The position numbers were made by a program, and so were the translations under genes. Positions 25,880 through 34,682 of a stretch of 50,765 nt of DNA are shown piece by piece (the first letter of the stretch is position 1; each line of letters opens with the position of its first letter). The notes under the pieces are model-generated. The model saw only the letters and a program-made list of their open reading frames with translations. It ran no database searches and had not been told where the DNA came from. This DNA comes from Burkholderiaceae bacterium 26 (lineage in GTDB: Bacteria > Pseudomonadota > Gammaproteobacteria > Burkholderiales > Burkholderiaceae): positions 275,747-326,511 of the forward strand of contig JYOB01000014.1 of assembly GCA_000955795.1 (NCBI GenBank), read 5' to 3'.

Positions 25880-25927
25880 GTAGCCTCCGTGTGCGGCGCG
25901 CGCCGTGCGAGGCAGTATATGCGGCGC

Positions 25928-26365
25928 TCAAGCGGGCAGCTTGCGAAAGCTGATGGCCAGGCGGTTCCACGTGTTGATGGTGCTCACCAGCAGCGTGAGA
26001 TCGACCAGTTCGGCATCGGAGAATTGCGCCCGCACAGACTGCCAGACCTCATCGGGCACGCGCGTTTGTGCGACGAGGGTGACGGCTTCTGTCCACGCCA
26101 GCGCGGCGCGTTCGCGGTCGGTGAAGAACGGCGTCTCATGCCAGACGGACACGGTGGCCAGGCGGCGGTCATCTTCGCCGCCCTTGCGGGCATCGGCGGT
26201 GTGCAAGTCGACGCAATAGGCGCAGCCGTTGATTTGCGAGGCACGCAGGCGCACGAGTTCAGTCAGCGGTTTTTCCAGCGTGCTTTTGCCCAGCGCTTTT
26301 TCCAGGCCCATGACGGCCTGGATGGCGGCGGGATTGCTTTGGTAGAAGTCGAGGCGGGGTTCCAT
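25928..26365 (-). CDS. Carboxymuconolactone-decarboxylase/AhpD-family protein
   Basis: A 145-residue AhpD-like protein. The redox motif CAYC (Cys48, Cys51) is followed by His55 in CVDLHTADARKGGEDDRR, the active-site set of alkylhydroperoxidase D-type enzymes. The fold is all helical. AGGAG precedes the ATG. It is 80 bp downstream of, and on the same strand as, a MocR regulator, and may be under its control. Likely role: peroxide or thiol-disulfide stress defence. Confidence 0.87.
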   Translation of the reverse strand: MEPRLDFYQSNPAAIQAVMGLEKALGKSTLEKPLTELVRLRASQINGCAYCVDLHTADARKGGEDDRRLATVSVWHETPFFTDRERAALAWTEAVTLVAQTRVPDEVWQSVRAQFSDAELVDLTLLVSTINTWNRLAISFRKLPA

Positions 26366-26444
26366 GAGATGGCTCCTGTGCTTGAGAACTGGAGCCAGTC
26401 TAGGTGTCGTAGTGGCACCTTGAAATCGCCAATCCCAGCGAATA

Positions 26445-27902
26445 TCAGGTAGCCACTCTGACTAACACTTCCGCCAGCTTGCCAAGGCCCGCGTCGATCT
26501 CCGCAACGTTTACATGGCCGTAGCCGATCAGCAATCCGGGCTGCGGCGGCCGCGCCACATGCATCCTGGCCGTGCCATATAGCCCGACGCCCACGCTCTC
26601 CGCCAGCTTGACCAACTCGGCTTCCGCCAACGGTGTTTGCAACTGCGCTGCCATGTGAATGCCCGCCGCCGACGGCACGGGCACCAGCCACGGGGCCAGC
26701 GGGCCACGCAGATGCCGCAGCAGCGCATTGCGGCGCGCCGCGTATTCCTTGTGCATGCGGCGCAGGTACTTGCCAAAATCGCCATCGAGCATGAACTTGG
26801 CGAGCGCCGCCTGCATGAGCGATTCACTGTGCCAGTCAGCCACCTGCTTGGCGTGCCGCAGCGGCGCCACCAACGAAGCGGGCGGCACCACGTAGCCGAT
26901 GCGCAGCTCCGGAAAGATCGTTTTAGAGAACGTGCCCACGTAAGCCACGCAACCGGCGACGTCCAGGCTCTTGAGCGATTCCATGGGACGGCCGTCGAAG
27001 CGGAATTCGCTGTCGTAATCGTCTTCGATGATCAGCGCGTCATGGCGCTGGGCCCAGTCGAGCAATTGCGCGCGGCGCGCCAGGCTCATTGGCATGCCCA
27101 GCGGAAATTGGTGCGACGGCGTTACGTAGACGAGCTTGGCGTGCTTCGGCAGCGCATCGACGACCAGGCCTTCAGCATCCACCGGCACAGCCACAACGTT
27201 GGCACCCAGCGCCTGCAGCGCAATGCGCGCGGGCGGGTAACCCGGGTCTTCAATCGCCACCGTATCCCCGGCGCGCACGAGCACGCGAGCGATCAGGTCG
27301 ATGGCCTGCTGCGCGCCCTGCGTGACGACAATATCGGCCCACGCACACACCACCGCACGGCTGAATGCGAGATAGCGCGAAATGGCCAGACGCAACGCCT
27401 GGTCGCCCGCAGGGTCCTGATAGCCGCCACGCCCGCGCGCCTGCTGGCGCAGCGCATGCGAAACACAACGCCGCCACACGTCGAACGGAAACAGACGCTT
27501 CTCCGTCACGCCGCCCACAAAGTCGTAGACGAGGTTCGGGCGCGGCAGGGGCAGCGCCGCGGGCATGTTGTTCCAGGGCGTGTCGAAGGTGCGTACGGCC
27601 GGCGTGGGCGACGCAAGCTGCGCCGCAGGCGAGACGGCCGGCGCGCGGGCGCGCAACCCTTCGGTGGCTTCAGCCACGAAGGTGCCAGAGCCGGCGCGCG
27701 GCTGTAGATAGCCCTCGGCAATGAGGCGTTCGAATACGTCGAGCGTGGTCTTGCGCGACACACCAATCTGCAGCGCGAGGTCGCGCGTGGAGGGCAGACG
27801 CTCGCCCGGCACGAGCCGACCATCGAGGATGGCGGTGCGGAGTTGTCGATAGAGCTGGCCGGCAAGGTCGTGCCGGCCGTGGATCGTCAAATGGACATCC
27901 AT
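26445..27902 (-). CDS. MocR/PdxR-type regulator (GntR helix-turn-helix fused to aminotransferase domain)
   Basis: A 485-residue fusion. Residues 1-75 form a GntR winged helix (QLRTAILDGRLVPGERLPST). Residues from about 110 form a fold-type I aminotransferase domain, with the PLP-binding Lys327 in GTFSKTIFPELR and AIEDPGYPPAR upstream. Members sense PLP or an amino compound and regulate vitamin B6, GABA or taurine genes. ATG 27902 is preferred to a TTG 18 bases upstream; neither has a good ribosome site. Its target may be the AhpD-like gene downstream or itself. Confidence 0.88.
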   Translation of the reverse strand: MDVHLTIHGRHDLAGQLYRQLRTAILDGRLVPGERLPSTRDLALQIGVSRKTTLDVFERLIAEGYLQPRAGSGTFVAEATEGLRARAPAVSPAAQLASPTPAVRTFDTPWNNMPAALPLPRPNLVYDFVGGVTEKRLFPFDVWRRCVSHALRQQARGRGGYQDPAGDQALRLAISRYLAFSRAVVCAWADIVVTQGAQQAIDLIARVLVRAGDTVAIEDPGYPPARIALQALGANVVAVPVDAEGLVVDALPKHAKLVYVTPSHQFPLGMPMSLARRAQLLDWAQRHDALIIEDDYDSEFRFDGRPMESLKSLDVAGCVAYVGTFSKTIFPELRIGYVVPPASLVAPLRHAKQVADWHSESLMQAALAKFMLDGDFGKYLRRMHKEYAARRNALLRHLRGPLAPWLVPVPSAAGIHMAAQLQTPLAEAELVKLAESVGVGLYGTARMHVARPPQPGLLIGYGHVNVAEIDAGLGKLAEVLVRVAT

Positions 27903-27975
27903 CGTGGGCGCAGTGTGCAAAGGAGCTGCGCCATTCTACGGAAGCCGCCGGGGGCGGAAAGGGCAGGGGTGAAGC

Positions 27976-29190
27976 TCAGCCTTCCCGGCCGTCAGCGCGC
28001 GGCGCCATCAGCCACGGCGTGTAGCGCCACAGGTACGCCACAAACGCCGCCACCCACAGCACGCTCGCCCCGCCAATCCAAACTTCGCGCGGCAGCAAGG
28101 CGGGGCCAGCCACGCGCACGAGTGCAGCCAGCGCGACGGCTGCGTAGGCGAAATTCTCTGCCCGGCCCGTGCGCAGCATCCGGCCGGTGTGGCCCAGCGC
28201 GGTGCGCGTGATCATTGCGATGATTGCGCCGCCGATGGCCCCGGCCGTGAGCGCATGCAGCGCGGTGGAACGGTCGCCCCAACCGAGCGCTGCGGCAGCC
28301 AACATGGCAAAGCCGATGGGCAGGAAGGCATACGCCACATGCAGGATGGAGACGATGGGCGTGCGCAGCGTGCGGCGCGTGTCCCAGCCGGCCCAGCGGA
28401 CGGCCTGCACGACTGCTGCCGCCGCAAACACGATGGCCGGAACGATGCCTTGAAGCGGCGTCGCCAACATGGCAACGGCGAGCGCCGTCGCCGGCACGAT
28501 AGCGCGCTCGGCCCACACTACGCGGCGCACGTGCGCGCCAGGAACGGCGTTGGACGTAAACATCGGGATGACGCGTCCGCCAATCACCGTGACGAACAGG
28601 CAGACCAGCCCAGCGGCCGCATCGAGGCAACGCAGTGCGGCCAGCGGCGCGTCCAGAGCCAGCGCCGCATGGAACGCCGCGTTGATGGCACCGAGCACAA
28701 GCAGCGCGATCGCCAGGCCGTAGTTGCGGGCGCTTTTTGCGCGCCGCAGAACGCGCAGGAACGCCACGCCGCATGCCGGCAGGAACGCCACATCCGCCGC
28801 CACGGCCAGCGCCACGGGGCCCGTCCACATCAGCACACGCGCCGCCAGCCACAGCGCAGCCAGCGCGGCGAGCTGCGCGCCTTGTGGCGTCTGCAGGCCC
28901 GTCCAGTTCTTGCCCGCTGTGAAAAGGAAACCGACCACCACCGCTGCCGCAAAGCCGAACACCATCTCGTGCGCATGCCAGAACAGCGGTGCCATGGTGG
29001 CAGGGCCCTGCGCCGACGGCAGCACGCCCAGCAGCAACGCTGCCCACAACGCCATGCCCAAGGCGGCAAAGGCGGCTGCAAGCAGGTAAAAGGGTCGGAA
29101 GCCGAGCGCGAAAACAGCCCGCCCCGTGTAAGGCAAACGGCTTGCCGGGTCGGGCTTGCCGATGGTGAGCAACGGGGCTTGGCGGGGCAT
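27976..29190 (-). CDS. nnrS: NnrS family membrane protein (nitrosative stress)
   Basis: A 404-residue polytopic protein of about 12 helices. ALGFRPFYLLAAAFAALGM near residue 30, FWHAHEMVFGFAAAVVVGF at about 70-88 and LTAGAIGGAIIAMITRTALG are NnrS hallmarks; the HxHE-type His residues are proposed haem/copper ligands. NnrS helps cells tolerate nitric oxide, in part by limiting formation of iron-nitrosyl complexes. GGAAA precedes the ATG. It starts 21 bp after hmp and is presumably in the same NsrR-controlled transcript. Confidence 0.92.
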   Translation of the reverse strand: MPRQAPLLTIGKPDPASRLPYTGRAVFALGFRPFYLLAAAFAALGMALWAALLLGVLPSAQGPATMAPLFWHAHEMVFGFAAAVVVGFLFTAGKNWTGLQTPQGAQLAALAALWLAARVLMWTGPVALAVAADVAFLPACGVAFLRVLRRAKSARNYGLAIALLVLGAINAAFHAALALDAPLAALRCLDAAAGLVCLFVTVIGGRVIPMFTSNAVPGAHVRRVVWAERAIVPATALAVAMLATPLQGIVPAIVFAAAAVVQAVRWAGWDTRRTLRTPIVSILHVAYAFLPIGFAMLAAAALGWGDRSTALHALTAGAIGGAIIAMITRTALGHTGRMLRTGRAENFAYAAVALAALVRVAGPALLPREVWIGGASVLWVAAFVAYLWRYTPWLMAPRADGREG

Positions 29191-29210
29191 GGTGATTTCC
29201 GTGGTTCAGG

Positions 29211-30416
29211 TCAGAGGATGTCGTCCAGCAGATCGGGGCCGAACACTTCGCGGTGGATGCGCTCCGACGGCACGCCGCTGGCGAGCAGCGCTGCACGCTG
29301 CGCCTGCATGAACGGCAGCGGGCCGCAGAGATAGAAGTCTGCTTCCGTCCCGTGGTCGCGCACGAACGTGTCGACCGTCATGCGGCCGGGTTGGGCCGGG
29401 CGCTGCGCGAATTCCGCGTCTTCGCCGGACTCCAGGAACACGTGCGCTTCGAATGCAGGCAGCGCTTGTGCGGCACGCTCCAGATCATCGGCGTGGGCAA
29501 CATGCGAGGCCGCGCGACTGGCGTGGCTGAATACGATCTTGCGCGCGCTGTTCTGCTGCGCGAGCGTGTTGAGCGCCGAGATCATGGGCGTGATGCCAAC
29601 ACCGGCCGACATCAGCACGATCGGGTTGTCGGTCGCCAGTTGCGGCACAAAGTCGCCGTAGGGTTGGCTGACCAGCAGGACGTCGCCTTCGCGCGCATTG
29701 GCGTGCAGCCAGCTCGACACGGTGCCCGCAGGGCGATCGGCATCACCCGCATCGCGCTTGACCGAGATGCGCCAGGTGCGGCCATTCGGCGCGTCCGACA
29801 GGCTGTACTGACGCTGCTGCAGCGCGCCCGGGGCCAGCTCCACTTGCACCGAGATGTATTGACCCGGCAGGAAATCGGCCAGCGGCGCATCGCCCACGGC
29901 TTCGAGCGTGAGCGAGACCACGTCTTCGGCCTGCTGACGGCGGCGGACAATGCGCACCGGCTGACGATGGTCAGGGCCGCTGCCGGTGTGCTGGTACAGG
30001 CGTGCTTCCGCCGCGATCAGCTCGGCCGCGAGCAGCCAATAGGCTTCGTCCCAGGCGGCAAGCAGGTCCGGCGTGGCGGCGTCGCCCAGCACGTCGGCAA
30101 TCGCACCCAACAGGTGACGCGCGACGATTGGGTAATGGCTCGGCTTGATGCCCACAGCGGCGTGCTTGTGCACGATGCGGTTGACCACGGGCGCCAGCGC
30201 CGCGTTGTTGCCATGGTTGGCGGCGTACGCAAACACCGCCGAAGCCAGCGACTGCTGCTGCGACCCATTGGCCTGGTTGCCCATGTTGAACACGTTGGTC
30301 AGCTCGGGGTGGCTGGCGAACATGTTGCGATAGAAGGTCTGGGTGATGGTCAAGCCATGCTCGCGCAGCACCGGAACGCTGGCATCGATATAGGGCTTGG
30401 ACTTGTCGGACAGCAT
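29211..30416 (-). CDS. hmp: Flavohaemoglobin / nitric oxide dioxygenase
   Basis: A 401-residue flavohaemoglobin that converts NO and O2 to nitrate using NAD(P)H. Globin domain in residues 1-140 (proximal His in VNRIVHKHAAVG, distal Gln/Tyr pair from LTITQTFYRNMF), FAD domain with RQYSLSDAP, NAD domain with SAGVGITPMISAL and the C-terminal FGPDLL. TTGGAG six bases before ATG 30416 supports this start over one four codons upstream. Divergent from nsrR, first in a transcript with nnrS. Confidence 0.95.
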   Translation of the reverse strand: MLSDKSKPYIDASVPVLREHGLTITQTFYRNMFASHPELTNVFNMGNQANGSQQQSLASAVFAYAANHGNNAALAPVVNRIVHKHAAVGIKPSHYPIVARHLLGAIADVLGDAATPDLLAAWDEAYWLLAAELIAAEARLYQHTGSGPDHRQPVRIVRRRQQAEDVVSLTLEAVGDAPLADFLPGQYISVQVELAPGALQQRQYSLSDAPNGRTWRISVKRDAGDADRPAGTVSSWLHANAREGDVLLVSQPYGDFVPQLATDNPIVLMSAGVGITPMISALNTLAQQNSARKIVFSHASRAASHVAHADDLERAAQALPAFEAHVFLESGEDAEFAQRPAQPGRMTVDTFVRDHGTEADFYLCGPLPFMQAQRAALLASGVPSERIHREVFGPDLLDDIL

Positions 30417-30526
30417 GCTGAACTCCAAATATGCGTGAAATATGCAACAAATAAGACGGGGGGCGCCGTCACGCTTTGTTCTGGATGGCCTGGTCCTCAG
30501 GCCACCGCTTGCATTGGATTCTATTA

Positions 30527-30549
30527 AACGTATATTTGAGATGCAACAA
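30527..30549. promoter_or_regulatory. Candidate NsrR operator 1 (hmp side)
   Basis: The 23-mer AACGTATATTTGAGATGCAACAA aligned position by position to the NsrR consensus AAGATGCATTT-N-AAATGCATCTT matches 14 of 22 defined bases, including ATTT, the GATGCA half and both dyad centres. It lies in the 230-bp hmp/nsrR gap, upstream of hmp. Confidence 0.5.
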
Positions 30550-30553
30550 ATTG

Positions 30554-30634
30554 ACCTGCGGCAAACCGGCGCATCTTGTGTGCAACTTCCCGATAAGATG
30601 TTCCTCTTATGAATGTTTTTACCTGCGGCAAACC
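30554..30634. repeat. Duplicated 14-bp tag ACCTGCGGCAAACC in the hmp/nsrR gap
   Basis: The exact 14-mer occurs at 30554-30567 and 30621-30634, 67 bp apart. Each copy follows a candidate NsrR site after 3 to 4 bases, so a module made of an operator plus tag seems to have been duplicated, with the operator parts diverging more than the tag. Confidence 0.75.
30595..30617. promoter_or_regulatory. Candidate NsrR operator 2 (nsrR side)
   Basis: Starts with the exact half-site AAGATG and continues to TATGAATGTT; 14 of 22 bases match the NsrR consensus. An outward CATCTT (30572-30577) 17 bases upstream forms an additional inverted pair with AAGATG. It lies 29 bp before the nsrR start and would give autoregulation. 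Confidence 0.5.
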
Positions 30635-30646
30635 CGCCCGCTCGCC

Positions 30647-31126
30647 ATGCGACTGACCGACTACACCGACTACGCCCTGCGCACGCTGATCTACGTGGCC
30701 GTGCACCCGGACGAACTCGTCACGATCCAGCGCATTGCGGATGCCTTCGACATTCCCAAGAACCACCTCATCAAGATCGTCCAGCAGCTTGGGCAGGACG
30801 GCTTCCTGCACACCGTGCGGGGGCGCGCGGGCGGCATCACGCTCGGCCGCCCTGCGGCCGAAATCAACCTCGGCGATGTGGTGCGCGCCACCGAGCCCGA
30901 CTTCCGCATGGTCGAGTGCTTCCACGGCGACGACAACCACTGCGTCATCACGCGCGTGTGCGGCCTGCGTGGCGTGCTGCACGCGGCGTTGCGGGCGTAC
31001 TTTGAGGTGCTCGATGGCTACACGCTGGAGGATCTGGTCGACAAGCCGAATGCGGTCAGCAGGGCGTTGGGAGAGGCGCCGCTGCCGATGCCGCGTGCAG
31101 CCAGACGCAAAGGCATTGAAGCTTAA
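30647..31126 (+). CDS. nsrR: NsrR, Rrf2-family nitric-oxide-sensing repressor
   Basis: A 159-residue Rrf2 regulator. The winged helix occupies the first 75 residues (MRLTDYTDYALRTLIYVAV is diagnostic of NsrR/IscR), and the three Fe-S cysteines are Cys91, Cys99 and Cys105 within ECFHGDDNHCVITRVCGLRG. Nitrosylation of the cluster releases DNA and derepresses hmp and nnrS. Start chosen at the ATG beginning the family motif; the frame is open upstream through the operator region but that is not conserved. Confidence 0.93.
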   Translation: MRLTDYTDYALRTLIYVAVHPDELVTIQRIADAFDIPKNHLIKIVQQLGQDGFLHTVRGRAGGITLGRPAAEINLGDVVRATEPDFRMVECFHGDDNHCVITRVCGLRGVLHAALRAYFEVLDGYTLEDLVDKPNAVSRALGEAPLPMPRAARRKGIEA

Positions 31127-31247
31127 GCACCTGTCCCAGCTGCCGTAACGCGCCCCACATCCGGAGCAATTGACAGCGTTTGACAGCGCCTTTTCCCGCC
31201 GGCACCTAGATTGTTTGCTCCGCAAACTTTCAGTATCTGGGAGCAAC

Positions 31248-31641
31248 ATGGCTGGCGTACCTGCCCACAACCATCACCAAACGTTCGAAGGGATCAAGCT
31301 GCTGGACGACGACGGGTCTGAATTCTGGTTCGCACGCGAGCTGGCACCGCTGTTGGACTACCCGCATTGGCATAACTTCGCCCGACTGATCGAAAAAGCC
31401 AAACTGGCGTGTCAGCGCTCCGGCCAGGAGGTCGCGGACCATTTTTACGAGACCGTTAAATTGGTCGAACTCGGCTCCGGCGCAGAACGTCGAGACGCAC
31501 CGCAAGGTTGGCGCCAAGGTACGCCAGACCATTGCAGAGATTGGCGGCACCATGCCTGAGAAGTTGCCCACGCCGGCCAAGAGCATCAAGCAGATCGAGA
31601 AGGAACAGCGGGCACTGAAGAACGATGTCGAGCCGACGTAA
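31248..31641 (+). pseudogene. dinD: Decayed DNA-damage-inducible protein D (dinD): internal deletion plus frameshift
   Basis: Residues 1-81 from ATG 31248 match the DinD N-terminus (HQTFEGIKLLDDDGSEFWFA, then LAPLLDYPHWHNFARLIEKA and ELGSGAER). From about 31489 the match resumes in the +1 frame as the DinD C-terminus (KVGAKVRQTIAEIGGTMPE, LPTPAKSIKQIEKEQ) and stops at 31641. Intact DinD is about 275 residues; here about 150 central residues are missing and the frame is broken at the join near 31490. TGGGAG still precedes the ATG. No clear LexA box was seen upstream. An upstream dyad GTTTGC-TCC-GCAAAC (31213-31227) may be the nsrR 3' hairpin. Confidence 0.85.
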
Positions 31642-31765
31642 CTCGACCGTTGCTCGCGCCCCTTCGTCCCGTACGGCCGCACCGCAGGCATGTTCGCTGC
31701 TGCAAAACGGTTGCGGGCCGCGCCATTTCCGGTGACGGCCCAGTCAACCGACCAGCGGAGGTGTC

Positions 31766-32146
31766 ATGAAACCGACTCGCGACAAGAGCAAGCACGCGTC
31801 GCACTCGAAATCGACGTCCCAAAGCAAGCGCAGCGGCGCATCCGACAAGGAGCGTGGCGGACACGCCAGCCACGGCAGCGCCGGCAAATCGTCTGAACGT
31901 GCCGGCGCCAAGTCGCACGAGCGCGGCGCACAGGGCGGCAGCGGGCGTGAACACGCAACGCATTCGCCGATCGGCATTCAAAAGGCCCTGAAGGGCGCGT
32001 CTTACCCCGCCAAGAAGCAGGAGCTGGTGAAGACCGCGCAGGCCAACGGTGCAGACGACAGCACGCTCAAGACGCTGCGCGACATGCCCGACGACGAGTA
32101 CGACACGCCGGCCGCCGTTTCCAAGGCCATCGGCCACGAAATGTGA
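31766..32146 (+). CDS. DUF2795-domain protein with low-complexity Ser/Lys/His/Gly N-terminus
   Basis: A 126-residue protein. Residues 1-68 are a disordered, very basic Ser/His/Gly/Lys-rich tail; residues 69-126 (SPIGIQKALKGASYPAKKQE, then LRDMPDDEYDTPAAVSKAIG) are a DUF2795 domain, a small helical module common in Burkholderiales and actinobacteria. The basic tail could bind nucleic acid (inference). GGAGG precedes the ATG. It is 26 bp upstream of a DUF4142 gene and probably in one transcript. Confidence 0.82.
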   Translation: MKPTRDKSKHASHSKSTSQSKRSGASDKERGGHASHGSAGKSSERAGAKSHERGAQGGSGREHATHSPIGIQKALKGASYPAKKQELVKTAQANGADDSTLKTLRDMPDDEYDTPAAVSKAIGHEM

Positions 32147-32172
32147 TGCGCACCCGCGCAGGAGGACGACTC

Positions 32173-32712
32173 ATGAACAGATCGACACAGCATATTGGCG
32201 TGCGCCGTGTTGCCGCGTTGGTTGTGGCGGGCGCGCTGGGCTTTGGCGGGGCGCTGGGTATAGCGAGGGCGGCAACGGACAAGTCCGACACCACCTTCGT
32301 CACCAAGGCTGCGGCTGCCGGGATGCTCGAAGTGCAGGCCAGCCAGGTTGCCATTACACGTGCGAGCAGCCCGGACGTACGCGCCTTTGCACAGCGCATG
32401 GTGAAGGACCACACCACGGTGGGCGACGAACTCAAGGCGCTGGCCAGTAAAAAGGGCATTACGGTGCCGGACAGCCTGCCTGCGGATGAGCGCGCCAAGG
32501 TCGACAAGCTCAGTGCGCGGGAAGGCGCGAAGTTCGACAAGGCCTACGCCGACGAGGTGGGTGTGAAAGCGCACAAGGAGTCGGTCTCACTGTTCGACAA
32601 GGCTTCCAAGGATGCGAAGGACCCCGACATCAAGGCGTTCTTCTCACATAACCTGCCTGCGCTGCGCGAGCATCTGCAGATGGCGGAGCAGTTAAAACCC
32701 GCGGTGAAATAA
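32173..32712 (+). CDS. Exported DUF4142-domain protein
   Basis: A 179-residue protein with a signal peptide (NRSTQHIGVRRVAALVV..., cleavage near ARA at about 33). The mature part is a four-helix DUF4142 domain (LEVQASQVAITRASSPDVRA, FAQRMVKDHTTVGDEL, LPALREHLQMAEQL), a ferritin-like fold in the periplasm often linked to stress. AGGAGGA before ATG 32173 decides the start over an ATG 30 bases upstream. Confidence 0.85.
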   Translation: MNRSTQHIGVRRVAALVVAGALGFGGALGIARAATDKSDTTFVTKAAAAGMLEVQASQVAITRASSPDVRAFAQRMVKDHTTVGDELKALASKKGITVPDSLPADERAKVDKLSAREGAKFDKAYADEVGVKAHKESVSLFDKASKDAKDPDIKAFFSHNLPALREHLQMAEQLKPAVK

Positions 32713-32769
32713 TTCCTCGCTACGTCCGCCAAGCCCCCGCGCTGACGCCGAGACAACTCGCAATGAACG

Positions 32770-32796
32770 CGGCCCCTTTTTGGGGCCGTTTTCTTT
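32770..32796 (+). terminator. Rho-independent terminator after the DUF4142 gene
   Basis: CGGCCCC (32770-32776), TTTTT loop, GGGGCCG (32782-32788), then TTTTCTTT. The rest of the gap to 32990 has no gene or clear dyad. Confidence 0.88.
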
Positions 32797-32990
32797 GCGC
32801 GCTGTTTGCGTGCCCCACCGATTCGCTTTGGGCCACGCCGCTTCCTGTTTTCGTGCCGCTTCGTCACTAAATTTTCATGGTTTTTCGCCAAGATTCGGCC
32901 GCGCAAACGTTTTAGTCGTGCAAGAGCCGCCCACATGCATGGGTGGCCGGAGGCGTTTGCCCGACCTCATCGAATCGACAGGAAACCACA

Positions 32991-34652
32991 ATGCTTTCGA
33001 CCAAGAAAACGCTGCTCGCGATTGCGGTGCCGGCATGCATGACCCTCGGCCTGCACGCGTGCGGCGGCAGTAACGACCCCGCGCCCACGAGCACGGCAGG
33101 CACCTCGCCGGCACCGACCACGCCCACGACGCCGACACAGCCCGCCAAGCCGCAAGGCATGTGGACGACGGGCGATCTGCACGTGCACACGGCAGAGTCC
33201 GTCGATGCCGTCACCCCGTTGTCCACGGTGCTCGACCACGCGTTCGACCTCAACAGCCTCGACTGGATGGCCGTATCGAACCACTTGCGCCCGTCGCCGC
33301 GCGACGCCACGGGCGCCACGCTCACGGGCGGCTCCATTGCCGCGTCCGCCGGGATCGCCAAGTACGAGATGCCGGCCATTGCGCAGGCGCAGGCGGCAGG
33401 CAAGTACGCCGGCAAGCTGATCTTCTCGGCTGCCGAGTGGGACATGCCGACGCACGACCACCTGAACGTCGGCATCTTTGATGGCACCGACAAGCTGCAG
33501 ACGTCGGCCAAGGGCCTGAACAAGTTCGAATACTTCTTCACGCAGCAGGCCGCATCGCTGTTTGACCCGAACGATGTAACCGCGTGGCAGCAGGAAGGCC
33601 CGCGCGCCGGCACCACGCACGCCGACGTGGTCAATGCCTTCAAGTGGCTCAAGACGAATTACCCGAACTCGAGCTACGGCCTGATCAACCATCCGTCGCG
33701 CAACCCGGGCAAGTACACGGTGGCGGACTTCCGCGAGTTCAACGACACCGCGCCCGACGTCATGTTCGGCATCGAAGGCATGGTCGGCAACCAGATGGAG
33801 CCCGACCGCGGCGGCTATACCAGCGCCTACATCGACGCCAACCTGAAGAACCGCACCTACGGCGGCGTCGACTACGTGGTCGCGCAGGTCGGCGGTATCT
33901 GGGATGCGCTGCTCGGCGAGGGCCGCCGCGTCTGGAACTTTGCCGATTCCGATCACCACTTTGAAGTGGACGCCACGCAGCAATTCAGCAGCGGCTATTA
34001 CCCCGGCGAATACGCCAAGACCTACATCTGCCTGCCAGGCACCAGCACCGACCTGAAGACGCTGCTGGCGGCCATGCGCTCGGGCAAGTCGTTCGGCGTG
34101 TTTGGCGACCTCATCAACGCGCTGGACTTCAGTGCGGGGACCGCGGCCACGTCAGCCGACATGGGCGGCACGCTCACGGCCAAGGCCGGCGACAAGGTGA
34201 CGATCACCATCCGCTTCAAGAGCCCCGATCACAACAACTACGAGTACCCGCTGGGCAGCGGCTTCAAGGTCAACATGCGCCCGGTGGTGGATCACGTTGA
34301 CCTGATTGCGGGTGACGTGACGGGCAAGGCCGCGTCGGGCACGCCGGCCTATGCCAAGGACACCAATGACTCCACCAAGGTCATCGCCACGTTCACGAAG
34401 GCAGACTGGAAGGTCGACGCTGACGGCTACAACAGCATCACGTACACCTACACAGCGGCCAAGAACCAATACTTCCGCCTGCGCGGCACCAACCTCGGCA
34501 TGAACGTGTCGGGCGAAACCAGCAACGGCAACCCGCTGCCCGACCAGAAGACCGTGGTGACGGAAAACGCCGCGCGCTTCAACGCCATCAACGATCGCAA
34601 CTACAACGATCTGTGGTTCTACTCGAACCCGGTGTTTGTGTCGGTGCAATAA
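32991..34652 (+). CDS. PHP-domain metal-dependent hydrolase, probable lipoprotein
   Basis: A 553-residue exported protein. The N-terminus (LSTKKTLLAIAVPACMTLGL) ends in LHAC-GGS, an acceptable lipobox with Cys at 25, followed by a Pro/Thr-rich linker. From about 60 there is a PHP-type phosphoesterase domain: metal-binding DLHVHT at the first strand, INHPSRNPG in the middle and FADSDHHF near residue 323. The C-terminal 160 residues are beta-rich. PHP domains hydrolyse phosphoester bonds with two or three metals; this extracellular subgroup has no known substrate. AGGA precedes ATG 32991. It is monocistronic. Confidence 0.82.
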   Translation: MLSTKKTLLAIAVPACMTLGLHACGGSNDPAPTSTAGTSPAPTTPTTPTQPAKPQGMWTTGDLHVHTAESVDAVTPLSTVLDHAFDLNSLDWMAVSNHLRPSPRDATGATLTGGSIAASAGIAKYEMPAIAQAQAAGKYAGKLIFSAAEWDMPTHDHLNVGIFDGTDKLQTSAKGLNKFEYFFTQQAASLFDPNDVTAWQQEGPRAGTTHADVVNAFKWLKTNYPNSSYGLINHPSRNPGKYTVADFREFNDTAPDVMFGIEGMVGNQMEPDRGGYTSAYIDANLKNRTYGGVDYVVAQVGGIWDALLGEGRRVWNFADSDHHFEVDATQQFSSGYYPGEYAKTYICLPGTSTDLKTLLAAMRSGKSFGVFGDLINALDFSAGTAATSADMGGTLTAKAGDKVTITIRFKSPDHNNYEYPLGSGFKVNMRPVVDHVDLIAGDVTGKAASGTPAYAKDTNDSTKVIATFTKADWKVDADGYNSITYTYTAAKNQYFRLRGTNLGMNVSGETSNGNPLPDQKTVVTENAARFNAINDRNYNDLWFYSNPVFVSVQ

Positions 34653-34682
34653 ATGCCGAAGCAGTAAGGCGGGGGCGGTGAC

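Noticed and set aside
31213-31227. GTTTGC-TCC-GCAAAC dyad as an SOS (LexA) box for dinD
   Set aside because: LexA boxes need CTG-N10-CAG; this dyad has neither and is more likely a 3' hairpin of nsrR.
31170-31559. 129-residue intact hypothetical protein
   Set aside because: Its first part is DinD and the tail is frameshifted DinD; it is a pseudogene, and the true start is the ATG at 31248.
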